A stretch of DNA of 64,000 nucleotides from Rhodospirillaceae bacterium (lineage in GTDB: Bacteria > Pseudomonadota > Alphaproteobacteria > JAEUKQ01): contig JADKIX010000010.1 of NCBI GenBank assembly GCA_016722635.1, positions 248,001 to 312,000 on the forward strand, read 5' to 3'. The translations under genes were made by a program, and so were the position numbers. Below, one piece after another: positions 43,060-53,062 of this stretch; the first letter of the stretch is position 1; each line of letters opens with the position of its first letter. Below the pieces are notes generated by a model that had not been told where the DNA came from, searched no databases, and worked only from the letters and a program-made list of their open reading frames with translations.

Positions 43060-44199
43060 TTAATCTTCCAGTAACAGACCATTCCGGTGTGGTAAAGGAA
43101 TTTTGCCAACCACTTTGGCAACCGTATCGCTGGGCCGAAGGAAGTGATCCAGTCGCCTGGATAAAATAAAACCATCTGTCACACTGACAACCGGGATCCT
43201 TGCTTGGGAAGGATCAATTGCGGCTGGGTCTACAATTTCAGCAATAACTTCCCCCTTTTTAACTGGCGCGCCTAATTTTTTGCGGTAAACAACGATCCCC
43301 CCCGTCGGTGCTTTGATAATATCGCAGGCCGTAAAGTCTGTCGCTTGGTTAAGCAAAGGCGGTAAAGCCCCAGGATTGCCAGCAACCAGCTGGCGGCGCT
43401 GCAGAAAGCGGAAAATGCCTTGTGCGTCTTTTAAGGCTAATTCGTCATTGACATCGGCTGAACCCCGATGCTCAACCGTTGCCGCCATACAGGCGGCAGG
43501 AATTGGCCAATTGGGAAAATCTGTCGCCAATTTAATCCAGGGCGTGCTAAGGCTTTCATCAAAAGATTGCCCGCCCGAATCAGCACTTAGTAAACTGGCA
43601 TAACTGCCCAGTTCTGCAGCCAAATCGGTTGCATCCGGCCAATGGGCAGGGGTTAGAAATAAATGCATCAAGGCTTCGTCATCGCAATGTAAATCCAAAA
43701 CAAAGTCACTATCAAAAGCCAATCGTGCCAATGTCAATTTCAGGCTGCTCATTTCACTGAAAGGCGTGGCTTGGTCTAAAATTTGCTGGATTCCCTGGCG
43801 GATAATTTGGGTATTGCGGTCGGCGTTAGGGGTTAAAAGATGGCCGATGGTTTCGGGTAATGCCGAATATAAATCCGGCCAATTGCGGTTGAAATTCCCG
43901 GCCCCCCCTAGTTCATACCGGCCAGTTAATTTGGCATTCATAAATTGGCTTAGGCCGATGGGATTAGCAACCGGTATAACAACAATTTCACCGCAAATTT
44001 GTTTTTTTTGATCGGCCTGATCCAATAATTTTAACAAATGATGGGCAACTAACATCCCAGGAATTTCATCCGCATGCAAAGAAGCTTGGATATAGGCTTT
44101 AGGTCTTGCTCCTCTAACGCCAAAACGATGGACAATAATTTGCCGCTGGGTCAAGGTGGTCCCAGTTAATAAAGGGATGTATTCAGTTATTTTGGGCAT
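43060..44199 (-). CDS. succinylglutamate desuccinylase/aspartoacylase-type M14 hydrolase
   Basis: 379-residue zinc carboxypeptidase-fold protein. ASLHADEIPGM (HxxE zinc pair, about 39-49), GNFNRNWPD substrate motif, then DLHCDD with the third zinc His. The C-terminal beta domain has GGIVVYRKKLGAPVKKGEVI, resembling a lipoyl-like barrel common in this family. Probable deacylase or amidohydrolase; substrate unknown. Confidence 0.85.
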   Translation of the reverse strand: MPKITEYIPLLTGTTLTQRQIIVHRFGVRGARPKAYIQASLHADEIPGMLVAHHLLKLLDQADQKKQICGEIVVIPVANPIGLSQFMNAKLTGRYELGGAGNFNRNWPDLYSALPETIGHLLTPNADRNTQIIRQGIQQILDQATPFSEMSSLKLTLARLAFDSDFVLDLHCDDEALMHLFLTPAHWPDATDLAAELGSYASLLSADSGGQSFDESLSTPWIKLATDFPNWPIPAACMAATVEHRGSADVNDELALKDAQGIFRFLQRRQLVAGNPGALPPLLNQATDFTACDIIKAPTGGIVVYRKKLGAPVKKGEVIAEIVDPAAIDPSQARIPVVSVTDGFILSRRLDHFLRPSDTVAKVVGKIPLPHRNGLLLED

Positions 44200-44357
44200 C
44201 GATAAACTTTCAAATTTTTTTCAGAATTGAGGCGAACGTTAAAAATCGTACTTTATCAAGAAAGAAATGACAAAAAGCCATTCCGTGCTAGGGTGAATAA
44301 GTAATAAAAATTAATTTCGGCAATATATATAATAGTCTTTGATGGAAAAAGCAAAAT

Positions 44358-46604
44358 ATGATCCCTTCCTTGAAGCTTGACCTGAATAAAGAACAACAGG
44401 AAGCCGCGGAAACCATTGATGGGCCGTTGCTAATTTTGGCAGGTGCAGGTACCGGTAAAACACGGGTTTTAATCGCCAGGATAGCGCATATTCTTGCCAC
44501 GGGCCGGGCTTATCCCAATCAGTTATTGGCGGTTACTTTTACCAATAAGGCCGCTCAGGAGATGAAATCCCGGGTTGCTGCTGTTTTACAGCGGCCAGTT
44601 GAGGGGTGGTGGTTAGGTACTTTTCATTCTTTGTCTGCCCGTCTTTTGCGGCGTCATGCGGAATTGGTTGGATTAACCCCCCAATTTACAATCTTGGATG
44701 AAGATGATCAGCAACGATTGATTAAACAATTATTGCAAAGTGAAAATATCGATGACCAAAAATTGCCCGCCAGGCAAGTGGCAGGGATATTTTCAAGATG
44801 GAAAGATAAAGGTCTTTTCCCAAGCCATGTCCAAAATTTATCGGTCAATAACTTTGTCCATGTTAAGTTACCACTTTTATACGCCGCTTACCAGGAGCGA
44901 CTGAAAAACCTTAATTGTTGTGATTTTGGTGATTTGCTATTGCATAATTTGCAGATATTGGGCTCTCATCCTGATGTTTTGGGCCAATATCACCAGCAAT
45001 TCCGCTTTCTAATGGTGGATGAATATCAAGATACTAATACCGCCCAATATTTATGGATACGGTTATTATCGCAAAAGCATCAAAATCTCTGTTGTGTCGG
45101 CGATGATGATCAATCCATTTATGGGTGGCGGGGGGCAGAGATTGGCAATATTTTAAAATTTAGCCAGGATTTCCCCACGGCAAAAATTGTACGGCTTGAG
45201 CAGAATTACCGTTCAACCCCCCATATTTTGGCGGCAGCCTCAGGCATTATTTCCCATAATAAGCAAAGGATGGGTAAAACCTTGCATACCAATATGGTTG
45301 GCGGAGACAAAGTGCAGCTGGGTAATTTCTGGGATGGGACGGAGGAGGCAAGATATGTCGCGGAAGAAATTGAAGCATTGCAACGCCGTGGCCATAGTTT
45401 GGGGGCCATTGCTATCCTGGTGCGAACGGGTGCCCAAACCCGGGAGTTTGAAGAACGGTTTCTAACATTTGGCATTAAATACCGGGTGATTGGGGGGCCA
45501 AGATTTTATGAAAGACTGGAAATTCGTGATGCCCTAGCATATTTAAGGTTAGTGTATCAGCCGCGGGATGATTTGGCTTTCGAGCGCATTATTAATAAAC
45601 CCAGGCGTGGAATTGGCGATACCACTATTCGGTTATTATATCAGCTGGCTAAACAACATACGTGCAGTCTAACGGAAGCAGCCAAACGTTTTGCAGCCGA
45701 ACAACAGGGAAACACGTCGGCACGTCGTTCTATAGCCAGTTTTATGAGTAATTTTGAGCGTTGGCGGGCACTGTCATCGCAGCAACGCCATACCGATCTG
45801 GCCCGGCTTATTTTAGACGAATCAGGGTATACGGAGATGTGGCAAAAAGATCCATCTCCCGATTCGATTGGCCGCCTTGAAAATTTAAAAGAACTGATAT
45901 CGGCAATGGAGCAGTTTGATAATTTGGCAGGATTCTTGGAGCATGTCAGCTTGGTTATGGAAAACGCTGAGGGTAATCCCGAAGATATGGTAACCATTAT
46001 GACGCTGCATAGTGCGAAAGGCCTTGAATTCAACATATTATTTTTACCTGGATGGGAGGAAGGGTTGTTTCCCCATCAGCGGGCGCTTGACGAGACCGGT
46101 AACCAGGGATTAGAGGAAGAAAGAAGACTGGCTTATGTAGGGATCACCCGGGCTCGCCAACGCTTATATATAACCTATGCCAATAGCCGCCGTTTATATG
46201 GGTTGTGGCAGCACGCTTTGCCATCTCGGTTTATTTGGGAATTACCCAAAACGGCAGTTGAGCCTATACAAACAAGCTTGCTGGCGGAAAAATGGAATTA
46301 CATATGGGCGCAAAAATCTTCCTCCCAATCCGCTGAATTGGTCCCTGAAAAAAACACCCGGCCGATACGCCAACCTTTGCCATTCCTGCAAAATAATTCC
46401 ATCCGGGGTGATTTGGCGATCAACAGGCCAACGGTTATAGGGACAGATAAAAAATTTTTACAAGGCGATAAGGTATTCCATCAAAAATTTGGCTATGGTA
46501 TAGTGCTTAATCGTGAGGGGGAGCATTTGGAAATCGCCTTTGATAAAGCGGGGACCAAAAAGGTCATGGCTGCTTTTTTAGTGGCCGCAAATGTAGCAGG
46601 ATAG
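44358..46604 (+). CDS. uvrD: UvrD/PcrA-type DNA helicase
   Basis: SF1A 3'-5' helicase for repair and replication-fork upkeep. 748 residues: LNKEQQEAAE, Walker A GAGTGKT (29-35), VTFTNKAAQEMKSRV, DEYQDTN (motif II), GDDDQSIYGWRGAE, RLEQNYRST, TLHSAKGLEF, EERRLAYVGITRA. The C-terminal 60 residues include GDKVFHQKFGYGIVL, the tudor-like end of PcrA/UvrD. Divergent from the M14 gene; prmA follows after 9 bases. Confidence 0.95.
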   Translation: MIPSLKLDLNKEQQEAAETIDGPLLILAGAGTGKTRVLIARIAHILATGRAYPNQLLAVTFTNKAAQEMKSRVAAVLQRPVEGWWLGTFHSLSARLLRRHAELVGLTPQFTILDEDDQQRLIKQLLQSENIDDQKLPARQVAGIFSRWKDKGLFPSHVQNLSVNNFVHVKLPLLYAAYQERLKNLNCCDFGDLLLHNLQILGSHPDVLGQYHQQFRFLMVDEYQDTNTAQYLWIRLLSQKHQNLCCVGDDDQSIYGWRGAEIGNILKFSQDFPTAKIVRLEQNYRSTPHILAAASGIISHNKQRMGKTLHTNMVGGDKVQLGNFWDGTEEARYVAEEIEALQRRGHSLGAIAILVRTGAQTREFEERFLTFGIKYRVIGGPRFYERLEIRDALAYLRLVYQPRDDLAFERIINKPRRGIGDTTIRLLYQLAKQHTCSLTEAAKRFAAEQQGNTSARRSIASFMSNFERWRALSSQQRHTDLARLILDESGYTEMWQKDPSPDSIGRLENLKELISAMEQFDNLAGFLEHVSLVMENAEGNPEDMVTIMTLHSAKGLEFNILFLPGWEEGLFPHQRALDETGNQGLEEERRLAYVGITRARQRLYITYANSRRLYGLWQHALPSRFIWELPKTAVEPIQTSLLAEKWNYIWAQKSSSQSAELVPEKNTRPIRQPLPFLQNNSIRGDLAINRPTVIGTDKKFLQGDKVFHQKFGYGIVLNREGEHLEIAFDKAGTKKVMAAFLVAANVAG

Positions 46605-46613
46605 GGGAGACAA

Positions 46614-47531
46614 ATGGATAATCTATGGATATTGCAAGTGACTTTGCCAGAGGGTGCTGCTGATCGGCACCGCGTTAAATTAGAAGAAATGGGTGAAGGT
46701 TTAGGGATTGCTGTTTCCAGTTTTGAAAATAACCTGAAGCAGTGGGTTGTTGAAATCTTAGCGAACCATTCTCTCGCATCAAAGAAAACTTTCTTTCAAG
46801 AATATTTAGACCAGCAATTGATTGATGGATATTTGATTGATGCAGCTCCACTCCCCGCCAAAGATTGGGTGAAAGAAAGTGAGCAAATATTAGCGCCTTT
46901 TAAGGTGGGCAGATTTTTTATCTACGGCTCATTTTACCGGGGAAAATTACCTATCCGCCTAACCCCTTTAAAAATTGATGCGGGATTGGCTTTCGGCACT
47001 GGGCGCCATGAAACCACCGCCGGATGCTTAAATGTGCTGCACACTTTCTATAAACGCAAGCGGCAATTTTATAATATTTTGGATATGGGATCAGGCAGTG
47101 CCATTTTGGCAATGGCGGCCGCTTCTTTATGGAAAAAAGCAACAGTATTGGCAGTTGATAAGGACTATGAAGCTTTGGAAGTGGCCCGGGCAAATATCCG
47201 GCTAAATGAATTAAAAGGTCGGATCAATGTGCGTTGGAGTAATGGGTATGGTACATGGGTTAAAAAACAGGGTCCCTATGATTTAATAATGGCCAACATA
47301 CTGGCGCGTCCCTTATGTGATATGGCTTATGGTTTGGCTAAGAATTTGGCGCCCAATGGAGCAGCCGTTTTATCCGGTTTGTTGATTTCCCAAGAAGACC
47401 AGGTTGAAAAGGCTCAGCAACAACAGGGATTGGTTGTGGAAGAACGCTTGCGGATGCAAGAATGGACCGTGTTGGTTGTTAAACATCAGGCAAAGCCAGC
47501 GGATGATAGAATAAATGCTGAGGAAGTGTAA
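46614..47531 (+). CDS. prmA: ribosomal protein L11 methyltransferase
   Basis: Trimethylates L11. 305 residues: N-terminal substrate domain, then AFGTGRHETTAGCL (about 125-138), DMGSGSAILAMAA (SAM motif I), VDKDYEALEVARANI, and NILARPLCDMA. Close behind uvrD; a hairpin follows at 47593. Confidence 0.92.
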   Translation: MDNLWILQVTLPEGAADRHRVKLEEMGEGLGIAVSSFENNLKQWVVEILANHSLASKKTFFQEYLDQQLIDGYLIDAAPLPAKDWVKESEQILAPFKVGRFFIYGSFYRGKLPIRLTPLKIDAGLAFGTGRHETTAGCLNVLHTFYKRKRQFYNILDMGSGSAILAMAAASLWKKATVLAVDKDYEALEVARANIRLNELKGRINVRWSNGYGTWVKKQGPYDLIMANILARPLCDMAYGLAKNLAPNGAAVLSGLLISQEDQVEKAQQQQGLVVEERLRMQEWTVLVVKHQAKPADDRINAEEV

Positions 47532-47592
47532 TAAGGAAGGGATGAAAAAAGATCGGTAATGAAAAGTGGCGGATTAATAAATAATTATGCGC

Positions 47593-47617
47593 AACAGGGA
47601 AGGGTTTCCCTTGTTTT
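47593..47617. terminator. hairpin between convergent prmA and DUF1127 genes
   Basis: AACAGGGAA pairs with TTCCCTTGTT with one bulged base, then TTTTA. Probably serves prmA; overlaps the end of the opposite gene by two bases. Confidence 0.5.
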
Positions 47618-48011
47618 AGGCAACTTGTTTCAATTTTAAATCGTTGCTTTCCTGGGGGCAATGGAGGTAGCCATCTGTTGTCTTGCTGCCGACGGCTAGC
47701 GGGCAAAGCATGAGATGATAATGATCGCTAGATGGTTTGTTTGTGAAGGACGCATAGTGGCTGGTGCTATCCCCATTTTGGGAAACGTCACCCGCCACGC
47801 CAATATCTTCCATCATATGGCTGCTGAAACCGTTTAATTCACGTCTTGCTAACGCTTGGCGTGAAGACAGTCGCCGCTGGTTTTTCATAAACCGGATTGA
47901 ACGGACCATCTGGGTAAAAGTCGATACAGACGTCTTGATAGATGTATTTTGAGCCTGCTTTGTCTTTAAACCAGGTGGGGATTTAGTTTTAACTATTCTA
48001 CTATTTTTCAT
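47616..48011 (-). CDS. DUF1127-like small basic protein
   Basis: 131 residues from the ATG at 48011 (MKNSRIVKTKSPP), which has AAAGG ten bases upstream; the frame stays open to 48170 with an unlikely Cys-rich start. Basic N-terminal half, then SRQALARRELNGFSSHMMED leading into IGV, the arginine-rich DUF1127 signature. The 60-residue tail after it is longer than in typical YjiS-like proteins. Members are often RNA- or stress-linked in alphaproteobacteria. Confidence 0.6.
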   Translation of the reverse strand: MKNSRIVKTKSPPGLKTKQAQNTSIKTSVSTFTQMVRSIRFMKNQRRLSSRQALARRELNGFSSHMMEDIGVAGDVSQNGDSTSHYASFTNKPSSDHYHLMLCPLAVGSKTTDGYLHCPQESNDLKLKQVA

Positions 48012-48451
48012 GGATTTAAACCTTTGTAAAAATGACTGATGCGGAGACGCATTATTTCTGCAACAAACAAAACGAAAAATTGTTTTGCTGCAATTGCTAA
48101 TTTTTAATTGCACGCCTTCACAGCCACCTTTGTAGCATAATAATGGAATAATAACAAGATTATTTTGCATTGCAGCATATTAATCGTAAAAATCATGGCT
48201 AATGCTTTTTTATGTAATAAACATGCGATAATAAGCGGTATATAAGAAATATTATTGCAAAATTAATCCTTGAAGTAAAAAATATAACCAATAAAAGATA
48301 TTAATATCCTTGGCTAACAAAGGCCTTTTTCTTTTTATGAATAATTGTTGCATATTTGCATCACGCGAATTCAGCTGGAATTGCTGTAAATTCCCGATAA
48401 TATCCACAATAGATCAGCAACCAAGTTAAAATAACAAAGGAATTGGGGAAA
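48012..48451. other. 440-bp AT-rich region between divergent DUF1127 and aminopeptidase genes
   Basis: It must hold both promoters, but I found no convincing pair of -35/-10 boxes. One DnaA-box-like sequence (ATATCCACA) lies near 48400. No gene or repeat is evident, apart from the non-conserved upstream extension of the DUF1127 frame. Confidence 0.5.
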
Positions 48452-50629
48452 ATGACAAACTATCGGGGGGACGCTTATTTAGAAGGGCTTTTAAAGAAAA
48501 CTGCTTTTAAACAGGGCGTATCCGATATTTATGAGTTGATCCAAGGAGTTTTAGCAGCCCCGGTTGATATCCATGAAAATATGTGGTTGTCGCTGGTTGC
48601 GGATCAAAAGAATGTGAATTTAATCCAGACCATTGGGTTTAGCGGCGAAAGTGCGGGATTGTCATCAAGGGACGCTAAAATGAATTCGGGTTTGGTTCAA
48701 AAATCAGATGCTCATAAAAGTCCGTGGTCGTCAGTCATTAAAGATCCGAATGTGGCGGATTTGGTTCAGCAGTTACTGGCTTTAAAAAATCAGTTACAAA
48801 AAGATTATCCCACGAACTTATCCTTGGCTGCAACCAAGCAAGGCTGCCGTCAACGGTTACAACAATTGCGTGGGTATCTTCTGCAACAAAAATTAGATGG
48901 ATTCCTTATCCCGCGTACCGATGAATATCAAGGGGAATATGTGGCTCTCTATGCCGAAAGATTAGCTTGGTTGACCGGGTTTACCGGATCCTACGGCTTG
49001 GCGGTGGTGTTGCAAGAAAAGGCCGCTTTATTTGTGGATGGCCGCTATATTTTACAAGCTGGACAACAAACGGATGCTGAATGTTTTATCCCCTTCCTAG
49101 ACCGCGAACAACCCAGCGATGGATGGTTAGTCAAGAATTTACAAAAAGGTCAGCGTTTGGGGTATGACCCGTGGTTACATACCCCCAACCAATTGCAGCG
49201 TTTCATGCAGGCTGCTGAGAAAGTGGGGGCGGTCTTAGTAAGGCTGGATAAAAACCCGATTGACCAAATTTGGGTAGATCATCCGAAACTGCCGATTTCG
49301 CCCGTGGCCATCCAGCCAGTGCAATATGCCGGTCGGAATGTCCAGGAAAAAAGCGCTCTCTTGGCGCAAGAATTGCAACAAAAACAAGCGGACGCAGTGG
49401 TCTTGACCGCACCCGAATCAATTGCCTGGCTTTTGAATATCAGGGGTGGGGATGTTCCTAATACGCCTTTCGCCCATAGTGTCGCTATTTTTCATCAAAA
49501 TCAACAAATCGATTGGTTGATTGATCTGCGCAAACTGCCTGCTAATATTAAACAGCAATTACCGCCAACCATCCAATTGCATCCGATTTCCCTATTAGGC
49601 ACAAAGATTGATCAATTAGGCCAGCAGCAGAAAACAATTATGGTGGATCCCGATATTACGGCAGAGTGGTTTTTTAACCGGTTGGAAAAATCCGGCGCGG
49701 TGATCAAGCGGGCTTCCGATCCTTGCCAATTGCCACGCGCTTGTAAAAATGCAACCGAGGTTAAAGGAACGCGTGCCAGCCATCAGCGTGATGGCGCCGC
49801 GATTTGCAATTTATTGGCATGGCTGGAGGAAGAGGTTAAAAACAAACGCCCCTTAACCGAATTGTCGGTTGCGGATCAACTGTATCAATTTCGCCAGCAA
49901 AACGCCTTATTCCGCGGCATCAGTTTTGAGACTATTGCAGGGGCCGGTCCGCATGGGGCGATTGTCCATTACCGGGCAACATCTGCAAGCAATCGCTTAT
50001 TAAAGGAAGGCGAGCTGTTGTTACTTGATTCCGGCGGGCAGTATTTGGATGGCACGACAGATATAACTCGCACCATCAGCATTGGCAATCCAACCGCTGA
50101 CATGAAAAAACATTTCACCTTGGTGTTAAAGGGGCATATTGCCTTGGGGGCTGCTAAGTTCCCCAAAGGGGTGAGTGGCCACCAACTGGATGCAATTGCC
50201 CGCTACCCACTGTGGCAATACGGGTTAAATTATGACCATGGCACGGGCCACGGTGTGGGCAGCTATCTAAGCGTGCATGAAGGGCCGCAGCGCATCAGTG
50301 CAGCGCCGAACCAAGTGGCTTTACAACCCGGCATGATTTTGTCGAATGAACCCGGTTATTATAAAGCGGGTGCTTACGGCATCAGGATTGAAAATCTGGT
50401 GCTCGTGGTGCCTGCAACCATTGCCGGAGCTGAGCGGGAAATGTTGGGGTTTGAAAACTTAACCTTGGCGCCGTTTGACCGCCGCCTGATCGATATATCA
50501 TTGTTAACGTCTGAGGAAATTGCCTGGGTTGATGCCTATCATCAACGCGTGTACCAAGAACTGCAGCCTTTGATTTTGGCAAATACCCAGAAATACCTGG
50601 CTTGGGCAACAGCGCCGTTAAAAACTTAG
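48452..50629 (+). CDS. pepP: aminopeptidase P (Xaa-Pro) with extra N-terminal region
   Basis: Metallo-aminopeptidase that removes a residue before proline. About 725 residues. The standard enzyme starts near RLQQLRGYLLQQKLDGFLIP (about 134) with two creatinase-type domains, then the pita-bread domain: LLLLDSGGQYLDGTTDITRT (two Asp ligands), YDHGTGHGVGSYLSVHEGPQ (His), LSNEPGYY and GIRIENLVLV (Glu ligands). The first 125 or so residues (YRGDAYLEGLLKKTAF...) are additional and unassigned. ATG 48452 chosen; TTG 48443 is less likely. Confidence 0.9.
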   Translation: MTNYRGDAYLEGLLKKTAFKQGVSDIYELIQGVLAAPVDIHENMWLSLVADQKNVNLIQTIGFSGESAGLSSRDAKMNSGLVQKSDAHKSPWSSVIKDPNVADLVQQLLALKNQLQKDYPTNLSLAATKQGCRQRLQQLRGYLLQQKLDGFLIPRTDEYQGEYVALYAERLAWLTGFTGSYGLAVVLQEKAALFVDGRYILQAGQQTDAECFIPFLDREQPSDGWLVKNLQKGQRLGYDPWLHTPNQLQRFMQAAEKVGAVLVRLDKNPIDQIWVDHPKLPISPVAIQPVQYAGRNVQEKSALLAQELQQKQADAVVLTAPESIAWLLNIRGGDVPNTPFAHSVAIFHQNQQIDWLIDLRKLPANIKQQLPPTIQLHPISLLGTKIDQLGQQQKTIMVDPDITAEWFFNRLEKSGAVIKRASDPCQLPRACKNATEVKGTRASHQRDGAAICNLLAWLEEEVKNKRPLTELSVADQLYQFRQQNALFRGISFETIAGAGPHGAIVHYRATSASNRLLKEGELLLLDSGGQYLDGTTDITRTISIGNPTADMKKHFTLVLKGHIALGAAKFPKGVSGHQLDAIARYPLWQYGLNYDHGTGHGVGSYLSVHEGPQRISAAPNQVALQPGMILSNEPGYYKAGAYGIRIENLVLVVPATIAGAEREMLGFENLTLAPFDRRLIDISLLTSEEIAWVDAYHQRVYQELQPLILANTQKYLAWATAPLKT

Positions 50630-50725
50630 AGGTTTTAGATAATATCGGCACAAATATGACTAATGATGATTTTACGCAGCAGAATCAGGGTATCAACTAA
50701 TAAATCAGATGGCTAGTCTAATATT

Positions 50726-52820
50726 TTAATGAATCAACTGCAGCCATTCTTTCTCTAGGATAATTTTTATACCCAATTCCTTCGCCTGTTTTTCCTTGGA
50801 ACCGGCATCGGCCCCACATACTAGCAAATTGGTTTTTTTGGAAACGGCGCTGCCCACCTTGGCACCTAATTTTTCCGCAATGGCTTTGGCTTCCCCGCGG
50901 GACATTTGCTGTAAAGTACCCGTGAAAACAACGATTTTTCCACTTAGGGGATGGGTGCTGGAGGCAGAGCGGGGGTTCATAGGGCAATACCTGAATTTCC
51001 TGCAATAAATCACGGATGATGGCTTGTTGATGGCTGTCATTCAGCGAGTCAACAATATCTTCCGCCATGGCTTCGCCAATGCCTTCGATGTCATCTAATT
51101 CTTGGTAGGAAGTTGATTGCCGATCCTGGGCGTTCTGGATGGAATGCCTTAAAGACGGCCAGTCATGATAATGTTTGGCGAGTAACTGGGCGGTAACCGA
51201 ACCAATTTGGGGAAGGCCAAGCGAATAAATAAAACGTTCCAAACTGATCCGGCGCCGGTCATTAATGGCTGACAATAAATTCCGTACCGACAAACTGCCC
51301 CAACCCTCCCGTTTCATTAAATTCTCCCGATGCTGGTGCAGGCGGAAAATATCTGCAGGGCTTTGGATCAGTTTGTCTTGGTAAAATTCTTCTAAGTGAC
51401 GAATACCTAAACCCGTAATATCAAAAGCATCGCGGCTGACAAAATGCCTGAGGCGTTCAACTGCTTGGGCAGGGCAGCTGACCCCACCCGTGCAACGCCA
51501 GGCGGCCATGCCAACCAAGCGTTTGGCAGGGCTGCCACAAATAGGACATTGCTGAGGGAATTGAAACGGTTGGCTGTCTTGTGGCCGATCCGCCAATATC
51601 ACTTGGATGATTTGCGGGATAACATCGCCTGCCCGCCGAACCACCAGCTTATCACCAATTCGGATATCTTTGCGTTCAATTTCATCTTGGTTATGTAAGC
51701 TGGCACGCGCAACCACAACGCCGCCCACCGTTACAGGTTCCAAATCGGCTACTGGCGTCAAAATGCCAGTACGCCCCACCTGGATATTAATGTTTTTAAG
51801 GATGGTGGTGGCTTGTTCCGCCGAGAATTTATGGGCAATGGCCCAGCGTGGGGCGCGGCTGATGAAACCCAAACGCTGCTGTAAAGCCAGGGTATTAATT
51901 TTATAAACAACCCCGTCAATATCATAATCCAACTGGTGGCGGGCATTTTCTAATTCTTGGTGAAAAGCCAGTAAATCATCTGTTTGATGGCACAGACGGT
52001 ACAGCGGGTTGACCGTGAATCCCCATTGTTGCAATTGTTGCAACCAGCCTAAATGGGTATCCGGTTGTTGCCAAATCCCCGCTTGTATAGCCCCTGTGCC
52101 ATACGCAAAGAAGCGCAACGGGCGGTTGGCGGTGATTTGTGCATCCAACTGGCGCAAACTGCCAGCAGCGGCATTGCGGGGGTTGGCAAACGGGGGATCA
52201 CCTGCCTGTTGCCGTTGCTGGTTTAATTGTTGGAATTGCGATTTGGGGATATAAATTTCCCCCCGTATTTCGATTTGTTCTGGCAACTGCTTGTCCACTA
52301 ATTGGGAAGGGATCGAAGCAATGGTGCGTGCATTGGTAGTGACATCCTCGCCAACCGTTCCATCCCCCCGGGTGGCGGCTTGCACCAAAACCCCTTTTTC
52401 ATAGGTGAGATTAGCCGATACGCCGTCAATTTTAGGTTCCGCAATAAAATCGAAGGAATGGGTCAAAGGCAACCCTAAAAAACGACAAATACGGTTTATG
52501 AAATCCTGGACTTGCTCCTTAGAAAAAGCATTATCCAAAGACAACATGGCTTGGCGATGGGTGATTTTTTGAAAACCGGATGACGGTGTAAATCCTACTT
52601 TCAAGCTGGGGCTGTCCGGGCGCTGCAGGGCAGGAAACCTTTTTTCAATGTCCTGATTGCGCCGCATTAACGCATCATAGGCAGCATCGCTGATGGTGGG
52701 ATTATCTTGTTGATGGTAGCGTTGATTATGTTCAGCAATTTCCTTGGCTAAATGCTCAAGCTCGATCGTGGCTTCTTCGGGGTTTAGGTGATCAATGGGA
52801 ATTAGACGATGGGAATTCAT
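50726..52820 (-). CDS. ligA: NAD-dependent DNA ligase, frameshifted before the BRCT domain
   Basis: Seals nicks in replication and repair. Domain Ia (1-70), adenylation site EPKIDGVSAN, nucleotidyl-transferase core, OB fold (VGRTGILTPVADLEPV), Cys4 zinc finger (CPICGSP, CTGGVSC), HhH region to VLPYEP. The BRCT part SGKIVVFTGTL to EWLQLIH lies in the next frame. The break is at five G (50971-50975, + strand); four would restore about 697 residues. Uncorrected, translation ends at 50718 with a nonsense tail. Start overlaps the small upstream gene as ATGA. Confidence 0.9.
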
Positions 52821-53059
52821 TTAATTTCTTTCCCCGGCCAGAAAAAGGGCCAGCTTTCATAGGCTAAGTCTGGGAACTTTTTTTCAATATTTTGGTATCT
52901 TTCTTTGATCGCTTCATAATCATTATCGATGATCGGAGGGTTAATCTGTTCTTTATACCTTTCCTGATAGCGAACGATTTCAGCAAGCAAAATGGTTAAT
53001 TCTTCTTTTGCCTGTTCTTTAGTTAAGTGATTGATGGGGATATGGCGATAAGGAGTCAT
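52817..53059 (-). CDS. stand-alone LigA domain-Ia-like protein
   Basis: 80 residues that parallel the LigA N-terminus: RHIPINHLTKEQAKEELTIL against RLIPIDHLNPEEATIELEHL, and INPPIIDNDYEAIKERYQNI against DNPTISDAAYDALMRRNQDI. It stops about where Ia ends. One conserved acidic position (D of DNP) is Ile here, and the YD of the second motif is YE. Its stop overlaps the ligA start by four bases; recN ends three bases upstream. Looks like a diverged partial duplication; a role in NAD binding or ligase control is only inferred. Confidence 0.75.
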   Translation of the reverse strand: MTPYRHIPINHLTKEQAKEELTILLAEIVRYQERYKEQINPPIIDNDYEAIKERYQNIEKKFPDLAYESWPFFWPGKEIK

Positions 53060-53062
53060 GAA

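Noticed and set aside
48305..48345. Terminator-like CCTTGG...CAAAGG followed by T-runs
   Set aside because: Imperfect stem with bulges, and no plus-strand gene ends nearby.
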